Shown: piece by piece, positions 55,785 to 64,000 of the stretch
How the letters are laid out: the number at the start of each line of letters is the position of its first letter
How positions within the stretch are numbered: the stretch's first letter is position 1
Assembly (NCBI GenBank): GCA_947470805.1
Contig: CANIVU010000013.1
Span: 1-64,000, forward strand
Source: Acidobacteriota bacterium
GTDB lineage: Bacteria > Acidobacteriota > Terriglobia > Bryobacterales > Bryobacteraceae
Length of the DNA: 64,000 nt
Direction of reading: 5' to 3'
Program-made: the position numbers and the translations under genes
The notes under the pieces: generated by a model
Database searches by the model: none
What the model was told of the DNA's origin: nothing
Seen by the model: only the letters and a program-made list of their open reading frames with translations

Positions 55785-55945
55785 TCCAGATACGCTCCTA
55801 TGCAAAAAATCACCATGCAAAGTGGAAGTCGATTGCTTCTGGCTAGCATATAATTATCCGTGAGCTCGTAGCTGCTGAATTTTGCGCGTTCTGTTTCGAT
55901 GGGATAGAAACCCATGAACTCCGCGTGAGCCTGGGAGAACCAACA
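55785..55945. promoter_or_regulatory. Divergent promoter region between sulfatase and PEGA genes
   Basis: An A/T-rich 161-bp gap. TATAAT lies on the plus strand at about 55848-55853, about 95 bases before the PEGA start, without a clear -35. A short inverted repeat, ATGGG ... CCCAT, lies near 55898-55914. The GGGAGA at 55933-55938 serves the PEGA gene. No operator can be named. Confidence 0.4.
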
Positions 55946-58318
55946 TTGAACCCCGCCCAACGCAATGCCCATTTTGACGAACTCAACCGCCTGGACGCGG
56001 AAATTCGCCGGGCGACCGATGTCTACACGCTGAAGCCGATTCACGAGCGTTTGGAGGAATTGTCCCGTCTCTATGCCGCCGATGCGGCCATGATGAACGC
56101 CATCTCCTCCCTCCGGTCCACAATGGTCGCCCACGGCCAACGGCTGATGTCCAATTCAGGCCAGCAAACACCGCCCACCCAGCCGCCTACGTCCAATCTC
56201 CCCCCCGGATCCTTGCCCACGCAGGCAATGCCCGCCACAGGCCCCGCCCCGCGCCCGCCCTCCGGCGTCCACCCGCCACCGCCCCAACAGCCACAACAGC
56301 AACAGCCCCAGCCGCCGAAAGCGCCCGCCGCGGCTTTCAATTGGAAGCGCGCCGCCGCCGTTGGCGGTGTGATCGGCCTGCTTATTGCCGCTGGCGGCAT
56401 CTACACCATTCAGAACGCGCGCAAGGCCAAAGACACCACAACAACCAGTGGCAATCTCAAGGTTGCCGTAAAGACGAATCCGCCCGGCGCGTCCATCCGC
56501 ATCAACGGCGAAGTAAAGTGCACCTCCGATTGCAACATCGACCTTCCCGCCGGCCCCTACGAAGTCCAAGCCGTTCTGCCTGGCTATGAAACCGCCACTT
56601 CCAAACTGGAATTAAGCGCCACCACCCCGGGCAACGTCGACCTCACCCTCCAGCCGCTGCCGCTCTCGGTCCGGCTCTATACCGATTTCACCGCCGGCAA
56701 GGTCACCTTCGACGGCGCCCCGTACGGAGACCTCCAGGACGGCCAGCTCATTCTCGATCGCATCGCCGCCGGCAAGCACACCATCAAGGTCACCTCGCAG
56801 GCCAACGAAGCTCAGTTTGAGTTCGACGCCCAACCCGGTCGCCAGCCCGTGATTTCCGGTCCCGTAACCGCCAAGAACACTTTGACGATCCTCGTAGCCA
56901 ACGCCGGCCAGCAGACGAAGATCCACTCCTCCGTGCCGACCCTCAAAGTCGCCATCGACGGCAACCCCGCCGGCGATGCCACCCCCGCCGGCCTCGAAGT
57001 CAATAATCTCCAACCCGGCGACCGTGAATTCTCCGTCGACGACGGCGGCACCAAACGCAATCTCGTCGTCTCCGTCTCCGCCCAGCCCACTCTAACCGCC
57101 TACCTGAAGCTAGACATCAACGCCGGTTCCCTGCTAATTGCAACACCCGGCGAAGACGATGTGGCCGCATTCCTCAACGACCGGCCGGCCCGCGTCAAGT
57201 CCAAGGGCGGCCAGATGCGCCTCCCCGGCATCCCTGTCGGCACCTACACCGTCCGCGTTGTGAAGGACGGCTACACGCCGGACCCGCCGCAGAAAATCGT
57301 GATCGCTAAGGGCCAGGAAGCCCGCATGGAGTTCAAGATGAAGATGATTCCGCGCCTGGCCACGCTCCGCCTTCGCGGCGCCGCCGCCGGCACACAGGTC
57401 CTCCTCGACGGAAATGCCATCGGTTCCGTCCCCGCTTCCGGATCGTTTGAATTCGCCCAGGTCGCCCCCGGCGAACACGTCGTCGAACTCCGCCGCGACC
57501 GCATGGCGCCTAAGCGCAACCCGCGCCAGTTCCGCGCCGGGGAAGCCATTGAGCTCTCCGGTAGTGACGTCAACCTCTCCGCCGCCGGCGGCACCATCCG
57601 TCTCAACGTCACCCCGGCCTCGGCCCAGTTGACCATTAAAGGGCCCAACGACGCTGCCCCGCGCCCCGTCTCCGGCACCACTCTCCAACTTGGCGAAGGC
57701 TCCTACGTCATCTCCGCCAAGGCGCCCAACTACGCCGACCGAACCCAGACCATCGTCGTCGCCAACGGCGACAACAAGACCATCGACATCCCCCTCACCG
57801 AGCAAAAGCAGTCCGCTCAGAAACAGGCTCCCCAACGCCGTACCGGCAACATGACCGATTGGGACGACCCCGGCACCTGGATCCCCGAAGGCGGCTGGTA
57901 TAAGCGCAAGGGTGGCGGCGTCGTCACCTACGGCATCACCCCCGCCCAGGGCACGTTTAGCTTCAATATCTCTCGCATTGAAGGCCGCCGGCTCCAATGG
58001 GCCGTCGACATCCAGGACGCCCGCAACTACGTCCAGTTCCAGTTGGAGCGCAAGAACTTCATCCGCCGCGAAATCGTCAACGGCAAGGACCGCAACGAAC
58101 TCAAGGTGGAGCACAAGCTCCCCGACACCAAGAACTACAGCGTGCAGGTGGAGATCTCGCCCAACACCGTCAAGACGTTCATCCTCGACGGCACCGAATG
58201 GCGCACAATCGACTCCTGGTCCACCAACAGCCGCACCCTCACGCAGGGCAAGTTCGGCCTGGTCATCCCCGGCAACGACGTCTTCGGCCTGACGAACTTC
58301 CGCTTTATTCCGAAGTAG
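55946..58318 (+). CDS. Single-pass PEGA-domain surface protein with C-terminal LamG-like domain
   Basis: About 790 residues. I favour the TTG at 55946 (GGGAGA seven bases upstream) over the GTG at 55925. An N-terminal helical segment is followed by a Pro/Gln-rich linker (PPPPQQPQQQQPQPPKAP) and a TM helix (VGGVIGLLIAAGGIYTIQ, about 140). Several PEGA repeats come next (VKTNPPGASIRINGE, GPYEVQAVLPGYETA, GTYTVRVVKDGYTPD, GEHVVELRRD, SYVISAKAPNYADRTQ). The last ~150 residues form a jelly-roll-like domain (YVQFQLERKNFIRREIVNG). PEGA proteins act at the envelope. The gene overlaps the convergent Wzz-like fusion by 14 bp. Confidence 0.82.
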   Translation: MNPAQRNAHFDELNRLDAEIRRATDVYTLKPIHERLEELSRLYAADAAMMNAISSLRSTMVAHGQRLMSNSGQQTPPTQPPTSNLPPGSLPTQAMPATGPAPRPPSGVHPPPPQQPQQQQPQPPKAPAAAFNWKRAAAVGGVIGLLIAAGGIYTIQNARKAKDTTTTSGNLKVAVKTNPPGASIRINGEVKCTSDCNIDLPAGPYEVQAVLPGYETATSKLELSATTPGNVDLTLQPLPLSVRLYTDFTAGKVTFDGAPYGDLQDGQLILDRIAAGKHTIKVTSQANEAQFEFDAQPGRQPVISGPVTAKNTLTILVANAGQQTKIHSSVPTLKVAIDGNPAGDATPAGLEVNNLQPGDREFSVDDGGTKRNLVVSVSAQPTLTAYLKLDINAGSLLIATPGEDDVAAFLNDRPARVKSKGGQMRLPGIPVGTYTVRVVKDGYTPDPPQKIVIAKGQEARMEFKMKMIPRLATLRLRGAAAGTQVLLDGNAIGSVPASGSFEFAQVAPGEHVVELRRDRMAPKRNPRQFRAGEAIELSGSDVNLSAAGGTIRLNVTPASAQLTIKGPNDAAPRPVSGTTLQLGEGSYVISAKAPNYADRTQTIVVANGDNKTIDIPLTEQKQSAQKQAPQRRTGNMTDWDDPGTWIPEGGWYKRKGGGVVTYGITPAQGTFSFNISRIEGRRLQWAVDIQDARNYVQFQLERKNFIRREIVNGKDRNELKVEHKLPDTKNYSVQVEISPNTVKTFILDGTEWRTIDSWSTNSRTLTQGKFGLVIPGNDVFGLTNFRFIPK

Positions 58319-59294
58319 CCCGCTGCCCCTCGGTCAGCGCAGGTGCCGTGGCCATTCCCAGGATCCACGCCAACACCAGCGCATTGGCCGGGATGTAGAG
58401 ATTAAAATCCACCATCGAGTGCATGCCCATGGCGGCAACCGCGCCGCACGCTCCTGCCACCAACCGGCTACGGTCCAGGCCACGTCCCATCCAATACAGG
58501 CAACGCCCCATCACGCCCAGCGCCAGCGCGAAGCCAATCAGGCCCAACTCCGCCAGATACTGCAGATAGTCGTTGTGGGCGTAGTCCACCGTGGGAGCGG
58601 CATTCTCAAACTTCTTGGTCACCCGGCTCAGCAGCATATCGCTCTGGATAATCCGCAGCTGGGTCTGGATGTCCACCTGCATCCCAAATCCCTCGGAATC
58701 GGTCGCGACCGGATTCACGTTGGACATGTTCATGAAGTTCCGGTTCATCTCCTGAACTTCCAGCGTCGTACTGGCCGAATAGATCGGTGTCATCGGCAGC
58801 GTGTACATGATGGCCAGAATGCAGCCAACCGCGCCCGCAAGCAGAATGGTCCCCTTGCGCTGCCGGACCAGCCGCCAGTACTCAATCAATCCCGGGCCGA
58901 TTCCCTCGTCTTCATCGGCAGTCCCGGGAGGCACCGGATACCCCGGCACATACCCCGGCGGCAACGTCAAAGCCTTGTAGTGAACGCCAGGCTGCAACTC
59001 CAGCGGAGCGCCCCAGGCACCCGGATGCGGAAGCTGCGGCGGCACCGCGCCCCCATTGCCACGCCCGCGCCCGGAACTGGCGCCACTGTTGCTGTTACGC
59101 GTCGCCGACCATCCGCCCCCACCATTCGCGCCCGCCGCCGCTTCGCCATTTGCCGGTGTTTCCGGCGGCGTTTTGTCAAACAACACACCCTTCACCGCCG
59201 CGCGACCCCGGCGCCAGGCGTCCTTCGGGTCCTCCGGCGTGCTGCCCGCGTTCCCGGTCTCCGGGTTGACTTGTCCGTTCAGGTTCTCGTCCAT
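58305..59294 (-). pseudogene. In-frame chimera: Wzz-like N-terminus joined to O-antigen ligase C-terminus
   Basis: 329 residues. Residues 1-130 are a low-complexity Pro/Gly tail facing the cytoplasm. A Wzz/chain-length-determinant start follows (EYWRLVRQRKGTILLAGAVG, TM at about 150-170, YSASTTLEVQEMN, IQTQLRIIQSDMLLSRVTKK). Near residue 232 it turns into the end of a WaaL/O-antigen polymerase: VDYAHNDYLQYLAELGLIGF, then TM segments to VLAWILGMATAP. A Wzz protein should continue for hundreds of residues with a second TM, and a ligase should have about ten earlier TMs. Neither is functional in this form unless the fusion has a new role; a deletion is inferred. Confidence 0.75.
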
Positions 59295-59318
59295 CGTCTG
59301 ATTCCTTCCGGTCCCGGC

Positions 59319-60283
59319 CTAGCGGCGGAACACCGCCAGTCCGGTACCGATCGTCACCGCTGCTTCCAGCGATTTCAGAGCCAGCTTCTTCCCTGTACTC
59401 GACGGGATGAACAGAATATCGTCCGGCTCCATCGAGACATCCGCCTTCTTGCCCTTGAGAATCTCACTCAAGGCGACCAAAATCTCCTGCCGTTCGCCCC
59501 CGTTCGCCGTCCGTCGCAGGATCTTCGCGCCATTCCCGGCCGCTTCCTTATCCAGACCTTCCGCCATCGAAAGCGCCTGCAAGGCCGTCACCCGCTCCCG
59601 GTCGCCCAGGATAAACCCGCCGGACTTCTTCACGTTGCCGACGACATACACCAGCTCCGCCTTCGGCACCGAGATCACATCGAACGGCTGGATCTGGATG
59701 TTCTCCTCCGGGCTCTGCGCGTTCATGATCCGCTTCACGCTGATCTCGGCCACAATGTACGCCCCGTCGGATCGGTCTTCGCGCTCGCCAACGGGATCGC
59801 TCCGTACTCAATCTTCCGGGTGATCTTGATCTGATGGCCGGCGTCGGGCTTCAGCCCGCCCACCACCGAGATCACTTCCAACAAGGTCTTCCGGCCCTGC
59901 AACTGGTGCACGCCCGGCGTGGTCACCTGGCCAATCACCGAGATCGGCTGGCTCTTGTACTCGACAACCGCCACCGTCACGCTCGGCGTCTTCAGGTACT
60001 CTTTCAGCCGCTCTGCCACCGCGGCTTCCAGTTGTTCCACCGTCTGCCCGGCGGCCTTCATCCGGCCGATCATCGGCAGATTCACCATCCCGCGCAGGTC
60101 GATCCGGTAGGCGAACTCCTTCGTGTTAGCCCCGCCGCCACCGTTGAACTCTTCCAGGTCCAACACGCGCACCGTCACCTGGTCGTCCGGCCCCAGGATG
60201 TAGGTCTTGCGCTCTACCTGTTCGCCGGGTTGGCTAAAGGCAGACACCGCCAGCAGCAAGAACAGCCCGATTACCGCGCCCAT
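59319..60283 (-). pseudogene. Wza-like polysaccharide export protein with a one-base frameshift
   Basis: Two overlapping frames make one protein. The first (60283 to about 59765) has signal peptide MGAVIGLFLLLAVSAFSQPG, YILGPDDQVTVRVLD and VTVAVVEYKSQPISVIGQV (poly-export and SLBB parts). It drifts into RTLWPRSA and stops. The second frame (from about 59765 to 59319) continues AYIVAEISVKRIMNAQ, IQPFDVISVPKAELVYVVGNV. The span is 965 bp, one short of 322 codons; restoring one G to the GGGG at 59762-59765 (CCCC on plus) gives TGAYIVAEISV in one frame. It should form the outer-membrane polysaccharide channel. Confidence 0.75.
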
Positions 60284-60549
60284 GTCGCTGCCCTCTGCCC
60301 GCGTTCCAGCCGGCTCTCGATCTCTTCCATCTGTTCGCCCAAACGGGCAACTTTCTGGTCGAGCTTCCGCACCCGGTCCTCCAGGTTCTGCGGTACCGAT
60401 TCCATCGGCGGCGCCAGCATCCGGAACATCGCGTCCCGCGCCAGATCCGAGACGCTCCGCGCGCCCTTGGTCTCACACAGCTCCTTCAACTGCCGGTACT
60501 CATCATCCAGCAGGCGGATGCTCACCATCTTGGTCCTACGTTTGATCAT
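60271..60549 (-). CDS. Small ribbon-helix-helix/coiled-coil protein
   Basis: 92 residues from the ATG at 60549, which overlaps the NusG-like stop by ATGA; the in-frame ATG at 60558 is less supported. The N-terminal TKMVSIRLLDDEYRQLKELC followed by ARSVSDLARDAMFRML looks like a ribbon-helix-helix DNA-binding fold. A coiled coil follows (LEDRVRKLDQKVARLGEQME, EEIESRLER). It probably regulates, or assembles on, the exopolysaccharide operon. It overlaps the wza-like start by 13 bp. Confidence 0.7.
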   Translation of the reverse strand: MIKRRTKMVSIRLLDDEYRQLKELCETKGARSVSDLARDAMFRMLAPPMESVPQNLEDRVRKLDQKVARLGEQMEEIESRLERGQRAATWAR

Positions 60550-61061
60550 TGCGGCCATATCGGCTCCAGGTCCAACCGCTCCACGCTTACGGCGACGGAG
60601 CGTTGCAATAGTTCGATGTTTACAATTACCCGGTGCCGCCCCTCGGCGCTCGCCAGGATTCCTTCGACGTCCTTCAAAGCTCCCGTCCGGAGCCGCACTC
60701 GCTGCCCGGCCGCCAGATACGGCCACGGTAGCGTCTCCTGCCCGCACCCGACGATCCGGCGCAAGGCAGCCATTTCGTGATCTTCCACGGGGACCGGACT
60801 CGGCCCGTTACCCACAACTTGTAGGACTCCAGGCGTCTCCAGCACCGGCAGGAACCGCCGCTCGGGCACCTGGCAGAACACATACCCGCTAAACAGCGGC
60901 AGGTCCACTTCCTTTACCCGATCCGACCATTGACGCCGCGCCTTGTACATCGGCAGGAAGCAGGAAATGCCTCGCGCGTCCAAAGACTGGGCGGTGGCTC
61001 GTTCAAAATTTGAGCGAACACGGACGGCAAACCATGCCCCCCAGGATACATCTGACATCAT
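60546..61061 (-). CDS. UpxY/NusG-like specialised transcription antiterminator
   Basis: 171 residues. NGN domain with WFAVRVRSNFERATAQSLDA, ISCFLPMYKARRQW and LFSGYVFCQVPERRFLPVL, then a C-terminal KOW-like part with GQRVRLRTGALKDVEGIL. This is the architecture of operon-specific NusG paralogues (UpxY, LoaP, RfaH type) that let RNA polymerase read long capsule or exopolysaccharide operons. It is the first gene of the export operon here, followed by RHH, wza-like and wzz-like genes. Confidence 0.88.
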   Translation of the reverse strand: MMSDVSWGAWFAVRVRSNFERATAQSLDARGISCFLPMYKARRQWSDRVKEVDLPLFSGYVFCQVPERRFLPVLETPGVLQVVGNGPSPVPVEDHEMAALRRIVGCGQETLPWPYLAAGQRVRLRTGALKDVEGILASAEGRHRVIVNIELLQRSVAVSVERLDLEPIWPQ

Positions 61062-61077
61062 CAGATTCCCTCTCTTT

Positions 61078-61133
61078 GCCTGTTCAGCGACAGGCTTCGC
61101 CCCCTTCAGTCACAGGCCGGGTGGGGAACCTGT
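61078..61133. promoter_or_regulatory. Leader hairpins upstream of the NusG-like gene
   Basis: GCCTGT (61078-61083) pairs with ACAGGC (61090-61095) around six bases. A second pair, ACAGG (61112-61116) and CCTGT (61129-61133), reuses the same words, so alternative pairings are possible. It lies 17-72 bases upstream of the NusG-like start on the minus strand, where recruitment or pause hairpins of antiterminators would be. Function is inferred. Confidence 0.4.
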
Positions 61134-61154
61134 AGCCGCTGGGCATAACATTCA

Positions 61155-61178
61155 GTGGAACTACTTAAGTGGAACTAC
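61155..61178. repeat. Tandem GTGGAACTAC repeats in the divergent promoter region
   Basis: GTGGAACTAC occurs at 61155-61164 and 61169-61178 with a 14-bp period, joined by TTAA. A weaker third match, TTAAGCGGTACCA, lies near 61231-61243. The region separates the NusG-like operon from the divergent TPR-like gene. Direct repeats of this spacing are typical of regulator-binding sites; no regulator is known. Confidence 0.45.
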
Positions 61179-61252
61179 CAGAATCATGGAACGTAAGGCA
61201 AATGTCAATCGAAAACTCCAGTACAAACCCTTAAGCGGTACCATATGAAGGT

Positions 61253-62425
61253 ATGATTCGCCTTATTCCACTGGCGCTCGCGCTGGTTAGTGTGATGGGT
61301 GGGGGAATACTCGCTTGGTCTCGCTTGGCGGAGTTGCCGGGCGAGCACGTTCTCTGCCACGTTGGCTTCTGTGAACCCGGTCCGCCAACGATTACTTCGG
61401 AACCACTTAACCCATTCTCCTGGAGTGATTTAGCGGAAAGCAAGGCAGCCGCTGGCGACATCGCGGGGGCCCAGGAAGCCTTCGCTCGCTCAGTACTTCT
61501 AGGACCTCACGTAGCACCGGTTTTGATCCGCCTTGTAAATTTTGAGGTGGCCAATGGTGAACTGGAGCGAACCGTACCCACTCTACGGCATATCCTGGAG
61601 CTCACATCGGCGTATGACAGCGTCATTTTTCGCTACCTGGTCCGGAGCCGGATCCCGCTCGAACGGATCCAGACGGATGTCATACCGGATCCGGGAAAAG
61701 GGTCGGCGGAAGTGGCAGCGGCGCGCGCCAAGGCGATCGCGGCGCATGCAGCGCTGCCGGATGGGGACGCCCGGCCTCGGGGGGAGGCGGCTCGCGGATG
61801 GGTGGCGTACCTTATCGCCGACCGGCATCCCGAAGCCCCCAACGCCTACCGCTACGTGGCGGAGCGGGGGGGCATCACGCCGGACCTCCGCAATCAGTGG
61901 ATAGAGTACCTGGTGACGGTCCGTAAGGAGTACCAATTCGCGCTGGACGCTTGGGCCGAAGCCCATCCGCGCGACGGCTATCCGGGGAAGAACCGGATCT
62001 TCAACAGCAAGTTCGAGGGCGCCAAGCCGAGTGGGCGGATGGACTGGGCCATCTTCCGCCATGAGCACGCTACCGCCAAAGCCGGCGCCGGGTTAACGGT
62101 GACCTTTGACGGGAAAGACAACCTGATATTCGGCAATGTGTCCCAGCAGACCTATCTCCAGGCAGGCCGGTGGAAGTTCGAAGCAGTTGCAGAGGCGGAT
62201 GGGCTCACGACGGACCAGAGGCCGTTCTTCCGGATCGCCGATGTGGCCGACGCGCGGCGGCTGGACGTTTCGACTCCCATGGCGCCGGAGCGGATGGCGG
62301 TGGAGTTCACGGTCCCGTCCGGTGGCAGCTGGGTGTCGATCACGCTCCAGCGGCGGCAGTCGGAGAAGTTTGACAACAAGATCGCCGGGACGCTCCGGTT
62401 GAAAGAGGTTCGGCTTGGCCAATAG
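61253..62425 (+). CDS. TPR-like protein of an exopolysaccharide locus, function unknown
   Basis: 390 residues. An N-terminal signal or anchor (MIRLIPLALALVSVMGGGIL) is followed by TPR-like helices (WSDLAESKAAAGDIAGAQEA, FARSVLLGPHVAPVL). After about residue 260 there is a carbohydrate-binding-like beta domain (FNSKFEGAKPSGRMDWAIFR, LTVTFDGKDNLIFGNVSQQ). I recall proteins of this layout next to O-antigen ligase genes in acidobacteria, which fits the divergent exopolysaccharide operon. It overlaps the next gene by 11 bp. Confidence 0.65.
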   Translation: MIRLIPLALALVSVMGGGILAWSRLAELPGEHVLCHVGFCEPGPPTITSEPLNPFSWSDLAESKAAAGDIAGAQEAFARSVLLGPHVAPVLIRLVNFEVANGELERTVPTLRHILELTSAYDSVIFRYLVRSRIPLERIQTDVIPDPGKGSAEVAAARAKAIAAHAALPDGDARPRGEAARGWVAYLIADRHPEAPNAYRYVAERGGITPDLRNQWIEYLVTVRKEYQFALDAWAEAHPRDGYPGKNRIFNSKFEGAKPSGRMDWAIFRHEHATAKAGAGLTVTFDGKDNLIFGNVSQQTYLQAGRWKFEAVAEADGLTTDQRPFFRIADVADARRLDVSTPMAPERMAVEFTVPSGGSWVSITLQRRQSEKFDNKIAGTLRLKEVRLGQ

Positions 62426-63056
62426 ATTACTGCTGCTCCACGCGGCGCGGCCGTCGGTGGACCCGGTATCGGAGTTCTATCTCCGGGAGGCGGGGGACTT
62501 GGCGCCGGTGAACATCCTGGACGAGGGGGTGATGGGACACCTGCGGACGCAGAACTGGGGGCGGGCGGTGACGCGACTGCGCAGCCTGATCCTGCAGGCG
62601 GTGGAGGAGTACGGCGTCGACACGGTGCTTGTGACCTGTTCGGCGCTCGGGCCGGTGCAAATGACAGCGATCCGCGAAGGTTTGCCGGTGCGGGCGCTGA
62701 AGATCGATGAACCGATGCTGGAACGGGCGGCGCTGACCTTCGCCGGGCCGATCGGACTGGTGGCGACGTTCCCATCGACGGTGGACACGTCGGTTGCCTG
62801 GCTGCGGCATTTCCAGCCGGAAGCGGAGATTGAAGTGAGCTGCGACGCCGGTGCGCTGGAGGGATTGCTGCGCGGGGAGCGGGCCGAACACGACCGGCGG
62901 CTGATCGCGGCGGCCGAGGAGATGGCGGCTCGCGGAGTCGCCGGAATCGTTTTGGCACAGGTCTCGATGGCGCGATTGGCCGAAGAAATCAGAAGCCGGA
63001 CCGGAATCCCTGTCTTAGAAAGCTTGACGACTTCATTGGCCGGGATACGCGGCTAA
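62415..63056 (+). CDS. Asp/Glu/hydantoin racemase-superfamily protein with one catalytic cysteine
   Basis: 213 residues from a TTG at 62415 with AGAGG six bases upstream. The fold markers are LLLLHAARPSVDPVSEFY, VDTVLVTCSALGPVQMTAIR (first catalytic cysteine, about 75) and LTFAGPIGLVATFPSTVDTS. The second cysteine expected near GIVLAQVSMARLAEEI is absent. One-cysteine members include decarboxylases and isomerases instead of racemases, so the reaction is open. It precedes aroDE by 42 bp and may be cotranscribed with it. Confidence 0.75.
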   Translation: MANRLLLLHAARPSVDPVSEFYLREAGDLAPVNILDEGVMGHLRTQNWGRAVTRLRSLILQAVEEYGVDTVLVTCSALGPVQMTAIREGLPVRALKIDEPMLERAALTFAGPIGLVATFPSTVDTSVAWLRHFQPEAEIEVSCDAGALEGLLRGERAEHDRRLIAAAEEMAARGVAGIVLAQVSMARLAEEIRSRTGIPVLESLTTSLAGIRG

Positions 63057-63098
63057 TGATAAGCTGTATGACCGCGCCTCACTTTTCAGCATAGAACC

Positions 63099-64000
63099 AT
63101 GCCCGCCCAGCCCACCCTCCCTAAAATCTGCATTGCCCTGGGTCTCAACACGGTTGAGAAACTGATGGCGCATGCCCGCTCTGAAGTCGAAAGCGGCGAG
63201 AAGTTCCTTGAATTCCGGTTGGACTATCTGCCGCACCCGATGGACGGCGTGAAAGCATTGCCGCGTTTCCTGGCTGAAAACCCGGAGTGCACTGTGTTGG
63301 CGACGGTTCGCCGGCACCAAAACCACGGTAAGTTCGACGGTAGCATTCCGGAACAGATCCGAATCCTGGAAGCAGCGGTGGAAGCCGGGGCCGTGGCGGT
63401 GGACCTGGAGATTGAAAGCGCCGAGAACGCCACCGATAAGTTAGAGACATTACGGAACGGCTGTAAGTTAGTCATCAGCTACCATAACTTCGAGGGCACG
63501 CCCTCCATTGAACCGGTGTTCAAACGGATGGCTAAGATTCCGGCTTACGCCTATAAGATTGTGACCACGGCGAAGAAGCCGAGCGACGCCCAGAAGATGC
63601 TGGCGTTGGCCAAGGCGCATCCGCGCGAGAAGCTGATCGTGCTGGCGATGGGTGAGCCCGGTTTTTCGACGCGGGTGCTGGCGCCAGCGTTTGGCGGGTT
63701 GTACACCTACGCGGCGCCGAACGCGGCGGAGGGCACGGCTTCGGGTCAGGTGAGCGCGCGGATGTTGCGGCACCTGTACCGCGTAGACAAGTTCACCAAG
63801 GCGGCCAAGATCTATGGGGTGGTGGCCGATCCGGTTCGCCATTCCATTTCGCCGAACGTTCATAACCGGGCATTCCAGAGCAAGCGGATGGATGCGGTGT
63901 ACCTGCCGTTCCTGGTGCACGGGAACCAGTTGAAGGACTTCTTTGTGATGGCCGATGCGATGCCGCTTTCCGGGGCGAGCATCACGATTCCGCACAAACA
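63099..64000 (+). CDS. aroDE: Bifunctional 3-dehydroquinate dehydratase / shikimate dehydrogenase, cut by the window edge
   Basis: From the ATG at 63099 one open frame runs off the right edge (300 codons seen). Residues 1 to about 225 are a type I dehydroquinate dehydratase: FLEFRLDYLPHP, VISYHNFEGTP with the catalytic histidine, and AYAYKIVTTAKK with the Schiff-base lysine. From about 240 the shikimate dehydrogenase begins: YGVVADPVRHSISPNVHN and GASITIPHK with its lysine. It catalyses two steps of the shikimate pathway to aromatic amino acids. Such fusions are known in plants and several bacterial phyla. Confidence 0.92.
   Translation, partial: MPAQPTLPKICIALGLNTVEKLMAHARSEVESGEKFLEFRLDYLPHPMDGVKALPRFLAENPECTVLATVRRHQNHGKFDGSIPEQIRILEAAVEAGAVAVDLEIESAENATDKLETLRNGCKLVISYHNFEGTPSIEPVFKRMAKIPAYAYKIVTTAKKPSDAQKMLALAKAHPREKLIVLAMGEPGFSTRVLAPAFGGLYTYAAPNAAEGTASGQVSARMLRHLYRVDKFTKAAKIYGVVADPVRHSISPNVHNRAFQSKRMDAVYLPFLVHGNQLKDFFVMADAMPLSGASITIPHK

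Overview
The window is GC-rich chromosomal DNA that reads like an acidobacterium of the Solibacter/Bryobacter type. This is an inference from gene content: a Ser/Thr kinase with a TPR tail, many secreted beta-propellers (BNR, PQQ-like, FG-GAP/CRTAC1), Tat-exported sulfatases, PEGA and BACON domains, and a fused aroD-aroE gene. I saw no rRNA, tRNA, insertion sequence, phage or CRISPR array. GTG and TTG starts are common, tightly overlapping operons (ATGA, TGATG, TAATG) are frequent, and at least three genes look leaderless (a -10 box six bases before the ATG).

Layout. 1-6.2 kb: an edge-truncated sulfatase, an MscS-type channel, a HigBA toxin-antitoxin module with a well-formed promoter, an NHL-like secreted protein with a DUF423 protein, a cytochrome c, and an arsR-arsC pair. 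6.5-12.3 kb: one 1922-residue secreted protein made of a seven-bladed FG-GAP propeller followed by eleven tandem ~89-residue BACON-like domains. 12.3-12.7 kb: a gene-free convergent region with a hairpin and repeats. 12.7-22.2 kb: a membrane Ser/Thr kinase divergent from a DUF6351-type hydrolase, with a ~50-bp promoter/palindrome segment present twice between them, then an acyl-CoA-ligase-like enzyme and a large BNR protein.

22.3-32 kb (minus strand): a PAS membrane protein and lipoprotein, then a redox/secretion operon (Tat-exported gluconate-dehydrogenase-like subunit 3, GMC oxidoreductase, one-TM protein, acetamidase/formamidase, FAD oxidoreductase, PQQ-like propeller), preceded by a decayed pseudogene and a Uma2 protein. 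32-43.2 kb (minus strand): an astacin-BACON protease, then a surface-polysaccharide operon (M23 peptidase, Wzm-like ABC permease with an extra N-terminal domain, a GT4-methyltransferase fusion, DUF3108, two GT4 enzymes, a metallophosphoesterase and a small secreted protein). 43.2-49.3 kb: a kinase-leader remnant, a cytochrome c with a frameshifted membrane gene upstream, an SDR without its catalytic residues, a GH5-like protein, a PQQ-like propeller, a DUF5829-like protein and a twin-PAN protein.

49.3-61.2 kb: a histidine kinase - response regulator - CRTAC1 operon, a sulfatase with a GT4 gene, a PEGA protein, and the head of an exopolysaccharide operon (UpxY/NusG-like, RHH coiled-coil, Wza-like, Wzz-like). 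In this head the wza-like gene is frameshifted and the wzz-like gene is fused directly to the tail of an O-antigen ligase gene, which implies a deletion. 61.2-64 kb: a TPR-like protein, a racemase-superfamily protein and aroDE, cut by the window edge. The G/C strand bias of the DNA flips near 19.1, 49.3 and 61.2 kb independently of gene direction, which suggests past inversions.
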